In this document: positions 1-8,203 of the stretch, in pieces
How positions within the stretch are numbered: position 1 is the stretch's first letter
Layout: the number at the start of each line of letters is the position of its first letter
Origin: Flavobacterium panacagri
GTDB taxonomy: Bacteria > Bacteroidota > Bacteroidia > Flavobacteriales > Flavobacteriaceae
Direction of reading: 5' to 3'
DNA length: 64,000 bases
Assembly: GCF_030378165.1 (NCBI RefSeq)
Contig: NZ_CP119766.1
Coordinates: 1,054,001 to 1,118,000 of the forward strand
Translations under genes and position numbers: made by a program
Notes under the pieces: generated by a model
The model's database searches: none
What the model saw: only the letters and a program-made list of their open reading frames with translations
Told to the model about the DNA's origin: nothing

Positions 1-60
1 AGATGCCAAACCTGTTCCGGTAAAAATGTAATCGAAGTGTTTAATTTGCGAAGAGTTCAT
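1..60 (-). CDS. N-terminus of a probable lycopene cyclase-like flavoprotein (partial)
   Basis: An open frame begins at an ATG at 60 and runs off the left edge, giving only 20 residues. The visible peptide contains HFDYIFTGTGLAS, which resembles the N-terminal beta-alpha-beta dinucleotide-binding fold (GxGxxG/A) of lycopene cyclases and related flavoproteins. Carotenoid cyclases are common in pigmented flavobacteria. The neighbour at 80-544 is on the same strand, 19 bases upstream, so the two may be co-transcribed. Only the nucleotide-binding start is seen, so the lycopene cyclase label is an inference; another FAD-dependent enzyme would look the same here. Confidence 0.45.
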   Translation of the reverse strand, partial: MNSSQIKHFDYIFTGTGLAS

Positions 61-79
61 TTTCAAAAATAAGAAAAAT

Positions 80-544
80 TTACTCTTCTAGTTTTTCTAA
101 CAGAATTTTAAAATCCTTTGGACTTAAATAGTTGTTGTATTGAAGGATAATTTCGTTTTTTTCATTCAAAACACATAAAACAGGATATACAATTTGATTA
201 TTGATGGTTCCAAGCTGTAAAGCCAGTTCATTAACGCCTACATTATTTCCTGAAGGCTTGTATTGAAAGGTCTGATTATTAAACATAATATCTCGTTTTT
301 CTTCGGCATTAAAATCAATGAAATAGAATTCTGAATTAAGTTTTTCAATGATTTCCTGATTTTTAAAAGTCGTCGCTTTCATTCTTTGGCAAAATTGACA
401 CCAATCGGTATGAATAAAAACAATGATTTTTCGCTTTTGAATTTGCTGTAAACTATCAATTTCTTCAAAAGAATAGCTTTTCAGCTGACCAAAACCTGTT
501 GCCGAAATTCCGAAGAAGAAGATTAATAAAAATAGCTTTTTCAT
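80..544 (-). CDS. Secreted thioredoxin-fold protein (CxxC)
   Basis: A 154-residue protein with an N-terminal signal peptide (about residues 1-19, ending ATGFGQ) followed by a thioredoxin fold. The redox motif is WCQFC, with cysteines at about 49 and 52, in the context IHTDWCQFCQRM, typical of thioredoxin_7/DUF255-like periplasmic proteins. It probably reduces or isomerises disulfides, or supports metallocentre assembly, in the periplasm. It lies downstream of the TonB-dependent receptor gene on the same strand but is separated by a 135-bp repeat element, so coupling to the receptor is uncertain. The substrate is unknown. Confidence 0.8.
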   Translation of the reverse strand: MKKLFLLIFFFGISATGFGQLKSYSFEEIDSLQQIQKRKIIVFIHTDWCQFCQRMKATTFKNQEIIEKLNSEFYFIDFNAEEKRDIMFNNQTFQYKPSGNNVGVNELALQLGTINNQIVYPVLCVLNEKNEIILQYNNYLSPKDFKILLEKLEE

Positions 545-587
545 TTGTTTTTGTTAATGACTCTGATTTCTATTATTTAAAATTTTT

Positions 588-722
588 AAACACATAGAAA
601 CATAGATTTTTCTGTTTCTATAAAAAAGGTAAAAGAAGAAGCTAGCTTCCACACATAGCTATGTGAATTGATGCAAGTGAAACGACTTTCTACGCAAAGC
701 TAAACTATGTTTCTATGCGTTT
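588..722. repeat. Family A dispersed repeat, copy 1 (135 bp, terminal inverted repeats)
   Basis: The left end (588-605) and right end (705-722) are inverted repeats of 18 bases with one mismatch, core ACACATAGAAACATAG. The interior holds a small palindrome CACATAGCTATGTG near 653-666. The whole interior matches copy 3 (25630-25765) in the opposite orientation, so this is a true dispersed element. It has no coding capacity and resembles a MITE or intergenic repeat unit. It lies between the receptor gene and the thioredoxin gene. Confidence 0.85.
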
Positions 723-728
723 AAAATT

Positions 729-2981
729 TTACCTCAAAGTATATCGCAATCCCAAGAACCCGCGAATCGTTTGATTCTGCCCATAAACATACGTTGTATC
801 AAAAGTCAAACCGTACGGATTATCTGGCGTAACCAATACTTTTCCAGCCGAATCATATTGCACATTTTTATCGAAAGGATCGTTGGTTCTCGAAATCAAA
901 AACGGATTATTTTGTTTTGGAGTAAAGTTCAACAAGTTTTTGACGCCACCATAAACTTCAAAATTCTTCCACCCCGTATAGGTAAACTGAATATTCTGAA
1001 TGCTGTACCAAGGCGAATTTGGATTTCTCGGATCGTATTCGCTCAACGAAGGCAATTTCATCGGACTGTAAACATTTCCGGTATAATCCAACAATAAATT
1101 CCAAGGTTCAATTTTGTATGAAACTGTCCAGGTTCCTGTAAATCTTTCCGTCAGAAAAGGTCTTTCTGAAATTCCGTCCTCCACATTTTTATTGTCCAAA
1201 ACCGTTGCTCCCAATATAAACTTTAAACCATTGGTAAAATTAATATCCACATTGGTGCTGATTCCCTGACTGATCGCATAACCATCAATATTGTCATAAA
1301 TGATTTTATTTGGATCAGTTTCGTAATCTGAAATGATTTTATTGCTAAAACGGGTATAAAAAGCTGTAGTTTCTATTCCCATAAAAGTTCCATTTCCGAA
1401 GTTTATTTTCTGAATATAATTCAGATTCACATTTACTGATTTCTCTGGTTTCAAATCATTTTCAATCACAACATCTCTCGAACCCGTTAACGCTGCGTGA
1501 TCTTCAGTAAATAAATTGACCACTCTAAAACCTGTTCCGGCATTTAAGCGGAAAATAGTATTATCGTTGGCTTTAAAGCGATAGGCAAATCTTGGTGTAA
1601 AAATCGAACCGTGAATTGAATTATAATCGTAGCGTGCGCCCAGCAAAACCTGACTTTTTGGAGAAAAAGTTATTTCATCTTGCACAAAAATTCCCGGCAG
1701 CCAAGTACTTTCAGCTTCTTTTGTGGCTGGCGTATTATCATCGTAATAGGTATATCGGCTTGCGATTCCTGCCAATAAATCATTTCGTCCGATTTTTTTA
1801 TCCCAAGTCAATTGAAGAAATCCAATTTTTTGATTGGCAATATACGAAGTGGTTCCGTAACGACTGTCTTGATAATGCACATTTCCAGAGAAAGAAAGCA
1901 TTAATTTCTCCTCAAATGGTAATTGATAACTTCCAATCAATTCTGCTCTTTTGGTATAAATGCTTTCTCCGTAAATTTCGTCTCCCCCACGATATTTTTT
2001 CTCCCAGCGAACGTCTCCGCCCCAGCGATCTTCGTACATAGCACGTGCCGCAATGGTAAAAAGCCGATTATTATTACGCTGAAAACTCCATTTATTAAAA
2101 ACCGAAATTCGTTCAGAAAGCGTTACATCGGTAAAACTGTCTTTGTCTTTATCAATTACCTGGTCATAATTGAAGTAATTAATTCCTAAAAGTGAAATCG
2201 CTTTTTTACCCACATTAAACTTCATTCCCAAATCCAGGTTGCTTTCAAAATAAGAAGTCGTAAAATAATCAGCAGAAAACATCGGAGCATTGGTTGGATT
2301 CTTAGTAATAATGTTGATCAAACCTCCAACCGCTTCGCTTCCATAAAGTGATGATGCCGGCCCTTTCACGATTTCTATTCGTTCCACCAAAGAATTCGGA
2401 ATTCCCGATAGGCCATAAACCGTCGAAAGACTGCTCACAATTGGCATTCCGTCAATCATTACTAAAGTATAAGGGCCTTCCAACCCGTTTATATGAATAT
2501 CTCCTGTATTACAGACACCGCAATTCAACTGCGGACGAACTCCATTTATGTTTTGAAGTGCATCATAAATGCTTGGCGTTGGATTTTTCTTAAAGAAAAC
2601 TGGCGAATAAACCTCAACGGGAACGGCACTTTCTAAACGTTTTACTGGTTTTAAAGTTCCAGAGACCACTACTTCATTTAGTTCGTTTTGGTCTTCTTTT
2701 AATTCAAAATCCAGATTTAGATCTTGATTTTCTGATATTGTTATTTTTTGGGTTAAAGGTTTGAATCCAGTCGAGGTTACCGCAATTTTATAAGTTCCTG
2801 CCGGAATATTTCCTAACTGATAATGACCAATTGAATCTGCTTGAGTTTTAAAGTTTGTATTTAACAAACGAACATTAATTTCCTGCACAACAGGACTATC
2901 TGCCATTACCTTTCCAGATATATTTTGCGAGTAAATGCTTTTTGTTGAAATTATTAATATTGTCAAAAATAAATATTTCAT
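729..2981 (-). CDS. TonB-dependent outer membrane receptor, probable metal or metallophore importer
   Basis: About 750 residues from the chosen ATG at 2981. That start begins MKYLFLTILIISTKSIYSQ, a good signal peptide. The longer reading from 3005 would place its start codon inside a TAnnTTTG box. After the signal comes a carboxypeptidase-regulatory-like/CarboxypepD_reg domain (NISGKVMADSP onward), a plug domain (VRPQLNCGVCNTGDIHINGL, then LVMIDGMPIV and RIEIVKGPASSLYGSEAVGG), and a 22-strand-type barrel ending GFLGLRYTLR. Such receptors import metal chelates, heme or cobamides with TonB energy. The plug Cys-x-x-Cys and the neighbouring metal genes suggest a metal substrate, but the ligand cannot be read from sequence. 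Confidence 0.88.
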   Translation of the reverse strand: MKYLFLTILIISTKSIYSQNISGKVMADSPVVQEINVRLLNTNFKTQADSIGHYQLGNIPAGTYKIAVTSTGFKPLTQKITISENQDLNLDFELKEDQNELNEVVVSGTLKPVKRLESAVPVEVYSPVFFKKNPTPSIYDALQNINGVRPQLNCGVCNTGDIHINGLEGPYTLVMIDGMPIVSSLSTVYGLSGIPNSLVERIEIVKGPASSLYGSEAVGGLINIITKNPTNAPMFSADYFTTSYFESNLDLGMKFNVGKKAISLLGINYFNYDQVIDKDKDSFTDVTLSERISVFNKWSFQRNNNRLFTIAARAMYEDRWGGDVRWEKKYRGGDEIYGESIYTKRAELIGSYQLPFEEKLMLSFSGNVHYQDSRYGTTSYIANQKIGFLQLTWDKKIGRNDLLAGIASRYTYYDDNTPATKEAESTWLPGIFVQDEITFSPKSQVLLGARYDYNSIHGSIFTPRFAYRFKANDNTIFRLNAGTGFRVVNLFTEDHAALTGSRDVVIENDLKPEKSVNVNLNYIQKINFGNGTFMGIETTAFYTRFSNKIISDYETDPNKIIYDNIDGYAISQGISTNVDINFTNGLKFILGATVLDNKNVEDGISERPFLTERFTGTWTVSYKIEPWNLLLDYTGNVYSPMKLPSLSEYDPRNPNSPWYSIQNIQFTYTGWKNFEVYGGVKNLLNFTPKQNNPFLISRTNDPFDKNVQYDSAGKVLVTPDNPYGLTFDTTYVYGQNQTIRGFLGLRYTLR

Positions 2982-3002
2982 TCTTTTAAAATTAAATTTA
3001 GA

Positions 3003-3010
3003 CAAAACTA
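3003..3010 (-). promoter_or_regulatory. Bacteroidota -7 box upstream of the TonB receptor
   Basis: On the minus strand the bases read TAGTTTTG, an exact match to the TAnnTTTG -7 element. It would start transcription about 15 bases ahead of the ATG at 2981, and it overlaps the alternative start at 3005. This favours 2981 as the true start. No clear TTG -33 element is seen at the expected distance. Confidence 0.5.
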
Positions 3011-3124
3011 AAAATTAAATTTGACAAATAATGATTCTCTGAGCGTAAATTTTTAAACGGATTGAATTCAATATGTTAGAATTTTGTTTTCGATCGAGCA
3101 AAGTCACAAAACACAAAGTTTTTT

Positions 3125-3194
3125 TAAACCATATAAGTTATATAAGAAAATGTAAGCCTAGTTTTAAATAAACTTATATAACTTATATGGTTTA
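3125..3194. repeat. Perfect 22-bp inverted repeat, 26-base loop
   Basis: Bases 3125-3146 and 3173-3194 are exact reverse complements (core CCATATAAGTTATATAAG), separated by 26 bases. The structure fills the gap between the flavoprotein stop (3198) and the receptor. It could act as a terminator-like hairpin, but there is no clean U-run beyond the stem. Its form (AT-rich arms, symmetric ends) resembles the other intergenic repeats in this window, so I call it a repeat element. Confidence 0.75.
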
Positions 3195-3197
3195 TTT

Positions 3198-4115
3198 TCA
3201 GTTTGCGTAATCTTCGTCAATTAGTTCTTTGTTAATGACCGCTCCAGCAAAAGATCCTGTAGAAACGGCAATGGCAACTGAGCGCATTGGAGTTGTACAA
3301 TCTCCGCTCGCATAAACTCCAGTAACGTTTGTTTTCTGCATTGCATCAACTTTTAATAAACCTTGCTCATTTATATCACAACCCAAATTAGCAGGAATTG
3401 GACAATGTTGTTCAAAAGGCGGTCTCGCATAAATCGCTTTTACTTCAACTTTATCCTGATTTTTGAAAACGATCTTTTGGATATATCCCTCTGTATCTTC
3501 AAACGAATCTATTTCCTCTTCAAAAATTTGAACGTTATGATTCTTAAGAATTTCAATTTGTTCCAAAGTCAAAGTTGATTTTCCATTGGTACACAATCTT
3601 AAATCTTTTGTCCAATTTGAAATCAGTTTGGCAAAATCAAAACCTATTTCGCCATTGGCGATAATGGCTGTTTTTTCGTTTTTAACTTCATAGCCGTGAC
3701 AATACGGACAATGCAAAACCGAAATCCCCCAGCAATCTGCAAAACCTTTTATCTCAGGAAGCAGATCTTTAACACCGCTTGCAAACAGGATTTTTCTTGA
3801 ATTGAAAGTTTTACCAGATTCTGTGGAAACTTCAAATCCATTTTCACTTTTAATCGCTTTTACTGCAAGTCCACTATAAAAATGAATTGTTTTATAAACA
3901 TCGACTTGTAATTTGGCTTTCGCCGAAATCACAGCGGGTTTTTCGCCGTCTTGCGTAATAAAATTATGTGAATGTGGCGTTTGTCGGTTACAAGGCAAAC
4001 CGCTGTCAATAACCAAAACCTCACGCAAAGCACGTCCTAAACTCATTGCTGCCGATAAGCCACTGTAGCTGCCACCGATGATAATTACATCATATATATT
4101 ATAACTGTCTTTCAT
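3198..4115 (-). CDS. NAD(P)/FAD-dependent oxidoreductase, thioredoxin-reductase-like
   Basis: A 305-residue flavoprotein with an N-terminal FAD site (VIIIGGSYSGLSAA, residues about 10-22), a redox CPYC pair at 136-139 in the context LHCPYCHGYE, and a C-terminal FAD motif VYASGDCTTPMR. This is the architecture of low-molecular-weight thioredoxin reductases and their relatives. Its start lies 12 bases after the COG0523 GTPase stop, so it is probably the third gene of the MerC-GTPase-oxidoreductase operon. The partner could be a thioredoxin or another thiol. Membership of a metal-regulated operon suggests a role in thiol redox under metal limitation, which is inferred. Confidence 0.82.
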   Translation of the reverse strand: MKDSYNIYDVIIIGGSYSGLSAAMSLGRALREVLVIDSGLPCNRQTPHSHNFITQDGEKPAVISAKAKLQVDVYKTIHFYSGLAVKAIKSENGFEVSTESGKTFNSRKILFASGVKDLLPEIKGFADCWGISVLHCPYCHGYEVKNEKTAIIANGEIGFDFAKLISNWTKDLRLCTNGKSTLTLEQIEILKNHNVQIFEEEIDSFEDTEGYIQKIVFKNQDKVEVKAIYARPPFEQHCPIPANLGCDINEQGLLKVDAMQKTNVTGVYASGDCTTPMRSVAIAVSTGSFAGAVINKELIDEDYAN

Positions 4116-4127
4116 AATCTTAACTAT

Positions 4128-5333
4128 TTAAGATGTTCTTGATATTGGAAAAAGATCCTTTTTTGGAAATAAACCTTCCTGATAATCTATAATTTCATCT
4201 TCTGTACAAAGGCATTTTTTGAGTTTGTTGAGAATCTCCGTCTCTTTTATTTTCTGTCCAATAAAAACAAGTTCATTAAGTCTGTCTCCAAAGTTAGCCG
4301 TCCAGCGTTCTTCTATAATATCCTGAAATTCAACAAAATTATTAAATGTCATTCGTTCACTTAACGACATACTCGCCCACCAAACTCCTGCCCCTTCCGC
4401 TTTTATAGAACCGCCGGCCTGACTCCAATTTATTGCCTGCTCTGGTCGGGATGCCATCCACAATAATCCTTTACTTCTAATGATATTCTCTGGAAAATCT
4501 GAGGTAATAAAATTCCATAAACGATTGGGATGAAATGGCCTTGAATCTCTAAATACAAAAGAATTGATTCCATATTCTTCGGTTTCAGGCGTATGGATTC
4601 CTTCTAACTCTCTAATCCAGCCCGCAGAATTTTCCGCTTCCTCATAATTGAATAATCCCGTATTTATAATTTCGTTCGGATGTACTTTTCCTAAAACCGA
4701 AGTGATTATTTTCGCCACAGGATTCAACTTCTGAATTGACGCTTTCAACATTTGTAATGATGCTGCATCAATAAGATCGGTTTTATTCAAAATAATAACA
4801 TTCGCAAATTCGACCTGATCAACCAAAAGATTAACTATCGTGCGAGTATCGTTTTCAATACTGGATAAATTTTGTTCCTGCAAAGTTTTAGCCGAACCAA
4901 AATCTTTAAAAAAGTTAAAACTATCCACAACAGTTACCATTGTATCGATGTAACTAAACCTTGATAAATCAATACTAGCCTCTTCATTTACAAATGAAAA
5001 AGTCTGAGCAACTGGAATTGGTTCGCTAATTCCTGTACTTTCAATAAGCAAATAATCAAATCTGTTTTCCTTTGCTAATCTTTCTACCTCAACCATTAAG
5101 TCTTCACGCAGCGTACAGCAAATACAGCCATTTGTCATTTCAACTAACTTCTCTTCCGTTCGTGATAACGTATTTTGATTTTTTACAAGTTGTGCATCAA
5201 TATTAACTTCACTCATGTCGTTAACGATTATGGCTACTTTCAATCCTTCTTTATTATGAAGAATATGATTTAGAAGCGTCGTTTTTCCTGCTCCAAGAAA
5301 TCCGCTTAACACTGTAACAGGGAGTTTTTTCAT
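4128..5333 (-). CDS. COG0523 (CobW/ZigA-type) GTPase, putative zinc metallochaperone
   Basis: 401 residues. The P-loop GFLGAGKTT is at 11-19, the family's metal-binding CxCC motif GCICC at 69-73, Walker B-like [11 protein letters not shown] near 107, and the guanine-specificity NKTD near 183. A CobW C-terminal domain follows ([20 protein letters not shown]). COG0523 GTPases with CxCC handle zinc and are often Zur-regulated. The start overlaps the stop of the MerC gene by four bases (ATGA), so translation is coupled. The neighbouring Fur-family gene and its paired operators support a zinc-limitation role; cobalamin (CobW) function is less likely because no cobalamin genes are present. Confidence 0.88.
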   Translation of the reverse strand: MKKLPVTVLSGFLGAGKTTLLNHILHNKEGLKVAIIVNDMSEVNIDAQLVKNQNTLSRTEEKLVEMTNGCICCTLREDLMVEVERLAKENRFDYLLIESTGISEPIPVAQTFSFVNEEASIDLSRFSYIDTMVTVVDSFNFFKDFGSAKTLQEQNLSSIENDTRTIVNLLVDQVEFANVIILNKTDLIDAASLQMLKASIQKLNPVAKIITSVLGKVHPNEIINTGLFNYEEAENSAGWIRELEGIHTPETEEYGINSFVFRDSRPFHPNRLWNFITSDFPENIIRSKGLLWMASRPEQAINWSQAGGSIKAEGAGVWWASMSLSERMTFNNFVEFQDIIEERWTANFGDRLNELVFIGQKIKETEILNKLKKCLCTEDEIIDYQEGLFPKKDLFPISRTS

Positions 5334-5683
5334 TTGTGTATGTTTTTATGATTTTTATAATTAATCAAATGGCCGATAATCATTCCGATGCCACCGAAAT
5401 AAATCAGATCCAAATGAATCTCTAAGAATAAATCGGTCAAAATAGTAATCCAAATTAAGCTCATGGAAACAATCAAAATCGACGAAACCAAAAGAGTTGA
5501 TTTTTTCGTAATTTTGACAATTGCAAACAAACCTATTGAAGCAAATAGTAAATCGATAATTGGATTGTGACTCAACCCTAAAGGAAGAATCGTTAAAAGA
5601 GGAAAAATCAAACAATGAACGAGACAAATCGTTGCGCTTGAAATTCCTAAAATATCGTAAAAGGGTGTAGTCAATTTCTTCAT
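5330..5683 (-). CDS. MerC-domain membrane protein
   Basis: 117 residues with about four hydrophobic segments. The first ([21 protein letters not shown]) carries the Cys-x-x-x-Cys-type pair expected in MerC-like proteins. MerC proteins move metal ions across the inner membrane. In Bacteroidota they frequently sit beside a Fur/Zur gene, as here, and are thought to act in zinc rather than mercury handling. It is the first gene of the minus-strand operon and overlaps the GTPase start by four bases. It is driven from the divergent operator region at 5703-5755. Confidence 0.8.
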   Translation of the reverse strand: MKKLTTPFYDILGISSATICLVHCLIFPLLTILPLGLSHNPIIDLLFASIGLFAIVKITKKSTLLVSSILIVSMSLIWITILTDLFLEIHLDLIYFGGIGMIIGHLINYKNHKNIHK

Positions 5684-5702
5684 TTTGTGTACTTTTACTT
5701 AA

Positions 5703-5755
5703 TGCAATTTTGTTGCAAATATACAGATTAAATTCAAACGCAACATTGTTGCGTT
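5703..5755. promoter_or_regulatory. Paired palindromic operators, probable Zur boxes, in the divergent promoter region
   Basis: Two inverted repeats with the same layout lie between the MerC and fur-type genes. The first is TGCAA-TTTTG-TTGCA (5703-5717). The second is AACGCAA-CATTG-TTGCGTT (5737-5755, perfect 7-bp arms). Both share GCAA-N5-TTGC, and their centres are 36 bases apart. Twin sites next to a Fur-family gene are most simply autoregulatory operators controlling both directions. Assignment to zinc (Zur) rather than iron is inferred from the COG0523 and MerC neighbours. Confidence 0.7.
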
Positions 5756-5775
5756 AAATTTTTTAATTTATAAAA

Positions 5776-6168
5776 ATGAAAACAACACGTAATACTACCG
5801 CTAAAACAGCTGTATTAGAGGTATTTGAGAATTCTAAAACGGCATTATCACACACCGAAATTCAAAAACAATTGAATGATGTCTGCGATCGCGTGACCAT
5901 TTATAGAATTTTAGATCGTTTGGTTAACGATGATATTATTCATAAAATCTCCAATTTGGACGGCACGGTTAAATATGCCAAATGCAATCATTCGCATCAG
6001 CGCGTACACATCCATAACCATGCTCATTTCAGCTGTGAAAACTGTCACGAAATTACTTGTCTTGAAAATGTGAAACCGAGCTACATTATGCCGCACAATT
6101 ATAAAGTGAACGAAATAAACTTTACATTATCAGGATTGTGCCCAAAATGTTTGAATTCTAACATTTAA
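5776..6168 (+). CDS. Fur-family metal-responsive repressor, probably Zur-type
   Basis: 130 residues. The N-terminal winged helix contains ALSHTEIQKQL and the recognition helix region DRVTIYRILDRL. The metal/dimerisation half has a His-rich stretch (HSHQRVHIHNHAHF), then CENC and a C-terminal CPKC, giving the CxxC/CxxC structural zinc site of Fur and Zur proteins. It is divergent from the MerC-GTPase-flavoprotein operon across two palindromes. Family members repress uptake genes when the metal is plentiful. Zinc is favoured by the target genes; Fur or PerR function cannot be excluded. Confidence 0.85.
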   Translation: MKTTRNTTAKTAVLEVFENSKTALSHTEIQKQLNDVCDRVTIYRILDRLVNDDIIHKISNLDGTVKYAKCNHSHQRVHIHNHAHFSCENCHEITCLENVKPSYIMPHNYKVNEINFTLSGLCPKCLNSNI

Positions 6169-6169
6169 A

Positions 6170-6187
6170 TTTTAGACTCGCCTAAAA
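6170..6187. promoter_or_regulatory. Candidate DtxR/MntR operator upstream of the Nramp gene
   Basis: TTTTAGACTCGCCTAAAA is an 18-bp imperfect palindrome (7 of 9 pairs), built like DtxR/MntR-family sites (TTTAGGC-type half-sites). It lies 29 bases upstream of the -7 box and starts two bases after the fur-type stop codon. The DtxR-type regulator encoded at 8204-8857 is the obvious candidate to bind it. Confidence 0.6.
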
Positions 6188-6215
6188 ATATTGTTCCGCG
6201 AATATCATTTTTCTA

Positions 6216-6223
6216 TATATTTG
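6216..6223 (+). promoter_or_regulatory. -7 box of the Nramp transporter gene
   Basis: TATATTTG matches TAnnTTTG. A TTG at 6191-6193 could be the -33 element, with a 22-base spacer, slightly long for the group. The expected start site is about 13 bases before the ATG at 6243. Confidence 0.55.
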
Positions 6224-6242
6224 TGAAAACAATACATTTACA

Positions 6243-8114
6243 ATGAGTAAATCTTTAGAAGAAGTCCACGAATCGGTTTCTACAGAACATAAAAAAACAG
6301 GTTTCAGAAAAATATTAGCCTTTTTAGGCCCGGCTTATTTAGTAAGCGTTGGTTATATGGATCCAGGAAACTGGGCTACAGACATTGCCGGCGGAAGCCA
6401 GTTTGGTTATACTTTAGTCTGGGTTTTATTGATGAGTAACTTAATGGCTTTGCTTTTGCAGAGTTTAAGCGCAAGACTTGGAATCGTAACACAGCGAGAT
6501 TTAGCACAGGCTTCGCGAGAGACTTATTCTAAATATGTCAACTACATTTTATATTTTCTGGCCGAAATTGCCATTGCCGCTTGTGATTTGGCCGAAGTGC
6601 TCGGAATGGCAATCGGAATTAATCTTCTTTTTGGAATTCCGCTTTTTGAAGGTGTTTTGATTACCGTTTTAGATACTTTCATTTTATTGTTCTTAATCAA
6701 CAAGGGAATCCGCAAAATGGAAGCTTTTATTATTGCTTTGGTAGCGATTATTGGTTTTTCTTTCATTTTTGAAATGATTTTTGCCGAACCTGAAGTTTCT
6801 AAAATTATCGCTGGATTGGTTCCTTCTATTCCAAATTCGGCTGCCTTATATATTGCAATCGGAATTATTGGAGCAACGGTAATGCCTCACAACCTTTACT
6901 TACACTCTTCTTTGGTGCAAACCAGAAAATTCGACAGAAGTCCAGCGGGAATCAAACAAGCTTTAAAATACAATTTGATTGATTCAACTATCGCTTTAAA
7001 TTTGGCATTCTTCGTCAATGCTGCCATTTTAATTTTGGCAGCCGCCACTTTTCATAAAAATGGAATGTTTGAAGTTGCCGAGATTCAGGATGCACATCAA
7101 TTCCTGGAACCTTTGTTAGGCACAAAATGGGCACCAATCTTATTTGCCGTTGCCTTAATCGCTGCAGGACAAAGTTCAACCGTAACGGGAACACTTGCAG
7201 GACAGATTGTGATGGAAGGTTATTTACACTTAAGAATTCAGCCTTGGGTTCGTAGAATTATAACCCGTTTGATTGCTATAGTTCCTGCTTTGATCGTGAT
7301 TTGGATTTATGGCGAAGATGTAACGGGAAAATTATTGATTTTGAGTCAGGTTATTTTGAGCCTTCAATTGGGGTTTGCGATTATTCCGCTGATTCATTTT
7401 GTGAGTGATAAATCGAAAATGAATGGTTTTCATATTTCCAGAACCACACAGGTTGTTTCTTGGATTATTGCTTTAATTATTGTCTCATTGAATGCTAAGT
7501 TGGTTTATGACGAAATTACTTCATGGCTGGCAAGTTCGAATCATCCAATAATTTTATGGGTTACGGTAATACCGCTTGCGATTGCTTTTGCTGGATTACT
7601 GCTTTATATCGTTTTTAAACCTTTTATCGCAAAAGCCAAATCTAAAAAAGTTATTAATCACTCGCCGCATAACCTAAAACTTCACTTTACGCCAAAAGAA
7701 AGTCAGAGCATTAAAAATATAGCCATTTCTGTAGATTTTTCTCATGCAGATGAAGCCGCATTAAACAAAGCCTTTGAATTGGGTGGCATTGATACCGAAT
7801 ATACTTTAATTCATATCGTTGAAACTGTGGGTGCGTTAATGTACGGCGTTCATGTTCACGATCATGAAACGACAATAGATGAAAAACTATTATTGAAATA
7901 CAAAGAAATGCTGTCGGAAAAAGGATTCAAGATCAAAACAGAACTTGGTTTTGGAAAACCCAACAATGTAATTCCGAAAATTATAAACGAAGGAAATTTC
8001 GACATTCTCGTTATGGGAACCCACGGCCACACTGGATTGAAAGATATTCTTTTTGGCACAACGGTAGACAAATTGAGACATAAAATTTCAATACCTTTGT
8101 TGATTGTTAAATGA
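6243..8114 (+). CDS. Nramp-type Mn2+/Fe2+ transporter with C-terminal universal-stress (UspA) domain
   Basis: 623 residues, longer than the usual 400-450 for MntH. Residues about 22-460 form the Nramp transporter with the signature DPGN (40-43) in TM1 and MPH (214-216) in TM6, the metal-ligand motifs of the family. Residues about 490-623 form a UspA domain that keeps the nucleotide-binding pattern G-x2-G-x9-GT (GTHGHTGLKDILFGTT). The transporter imports divalent metal, chiefly manganese, with protons. The fused Usp domain is probably cytoplasmic and regulatory. A DtxR/MntR-type repressor follows 89 bases downstream and a palindrome precedes the promoter. Confidence 0.92.
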   Translation: MSKSLEEVHESVSTEHKKTGFRKILAFLGPAYLVSVGYMDPGNWATDIAGGSQFGYTLVWVLLMSNLMALLLQSLSARLGIVTQRDLAQASRETYSKYVNYILYFLAEIAIAACDLAEVLGMAIGINLLFGIPLFEGVLITVLDTFILLFLINKGIRKMEAFIIALVAIIGFSFIFEMIFAEPEVSKIIAGLVPSIPNSAALYIAIGIIGATVMPHNLYLHSSLVQTRKFDRSPAGIKQALKYNLIDSTIALNLAFFVNAAILILAAATFHKNGMFEVAEIQDAHQFLEPLLGTKWAPILFAVALIAAGQSSTVTGTLAGQIVMEGYLHLRIQPWVRRIITRLIAIVPALIVIWIYGEDVTGKLLILSQVILSLQLGFAIIPLIHFVSDKSKMNGFHISRTTQVVSWIIALIIVSLNAKLVYDEITSWLASSNHPIILWVTVIPLAIAFAGLLLYIVFKPFIAKAKSKKVINHSPHNLKLHFTPKESQSIKNIAISVDFSHADEAALNKAFELGGIDTEYTLIHIVETVGALMYGVHVHDHETTIDEKLLLKYKEMLSEKGFKIKTELGFGKPNNVIPKIINEGNFDILVMGTHGHTGLKDILFGTTVDKLRHKISIPLLIVK

Positions 8115-8116
8115 AG

Positions 8117-8192
8117 ATGCAAAGTTTCAGAGTGACAAAGTAACAAAGTTTTTAGCTTTGTCCCTTTGCAACTCTGTCTCTTTGTTACTCAA
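8117..8192. repeat. Degenerate inverted repeat (CAAAG-rich) between Nramp and DtxR genes
   Basis: A left arm containing GAGTGACAAAGTAACAAAG and a right arm reading as its imperfect complement (about 15 of 19 matches) flank a short loop with TTTTTAGCTTTG. The unit consists of repeated ACAAAG/CTTTGT blocks and resembles a dispersed intergenic repeat. It has no strong U-tract and no clear terminator form. Confidence 0.5.
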
Positions 8193-8203
8193 AAAGAAAA
8201 AAA

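Noticed and set aside
3019..3041. Possible Fur-type half box (AATAATGATTCTC) upstream of the TonB receptor
   Set aside because: Only about 11 of 13 positions match one arm of a proteobacterial Fur box and there is no second arm; AT-rich DNA makes this likely by chance.
8123..8200. Terminator between the Nramp and DtxR genes
   Set aside because: The arms are imperfect and no T-run follows, so I treat it as a degenerate repeat.
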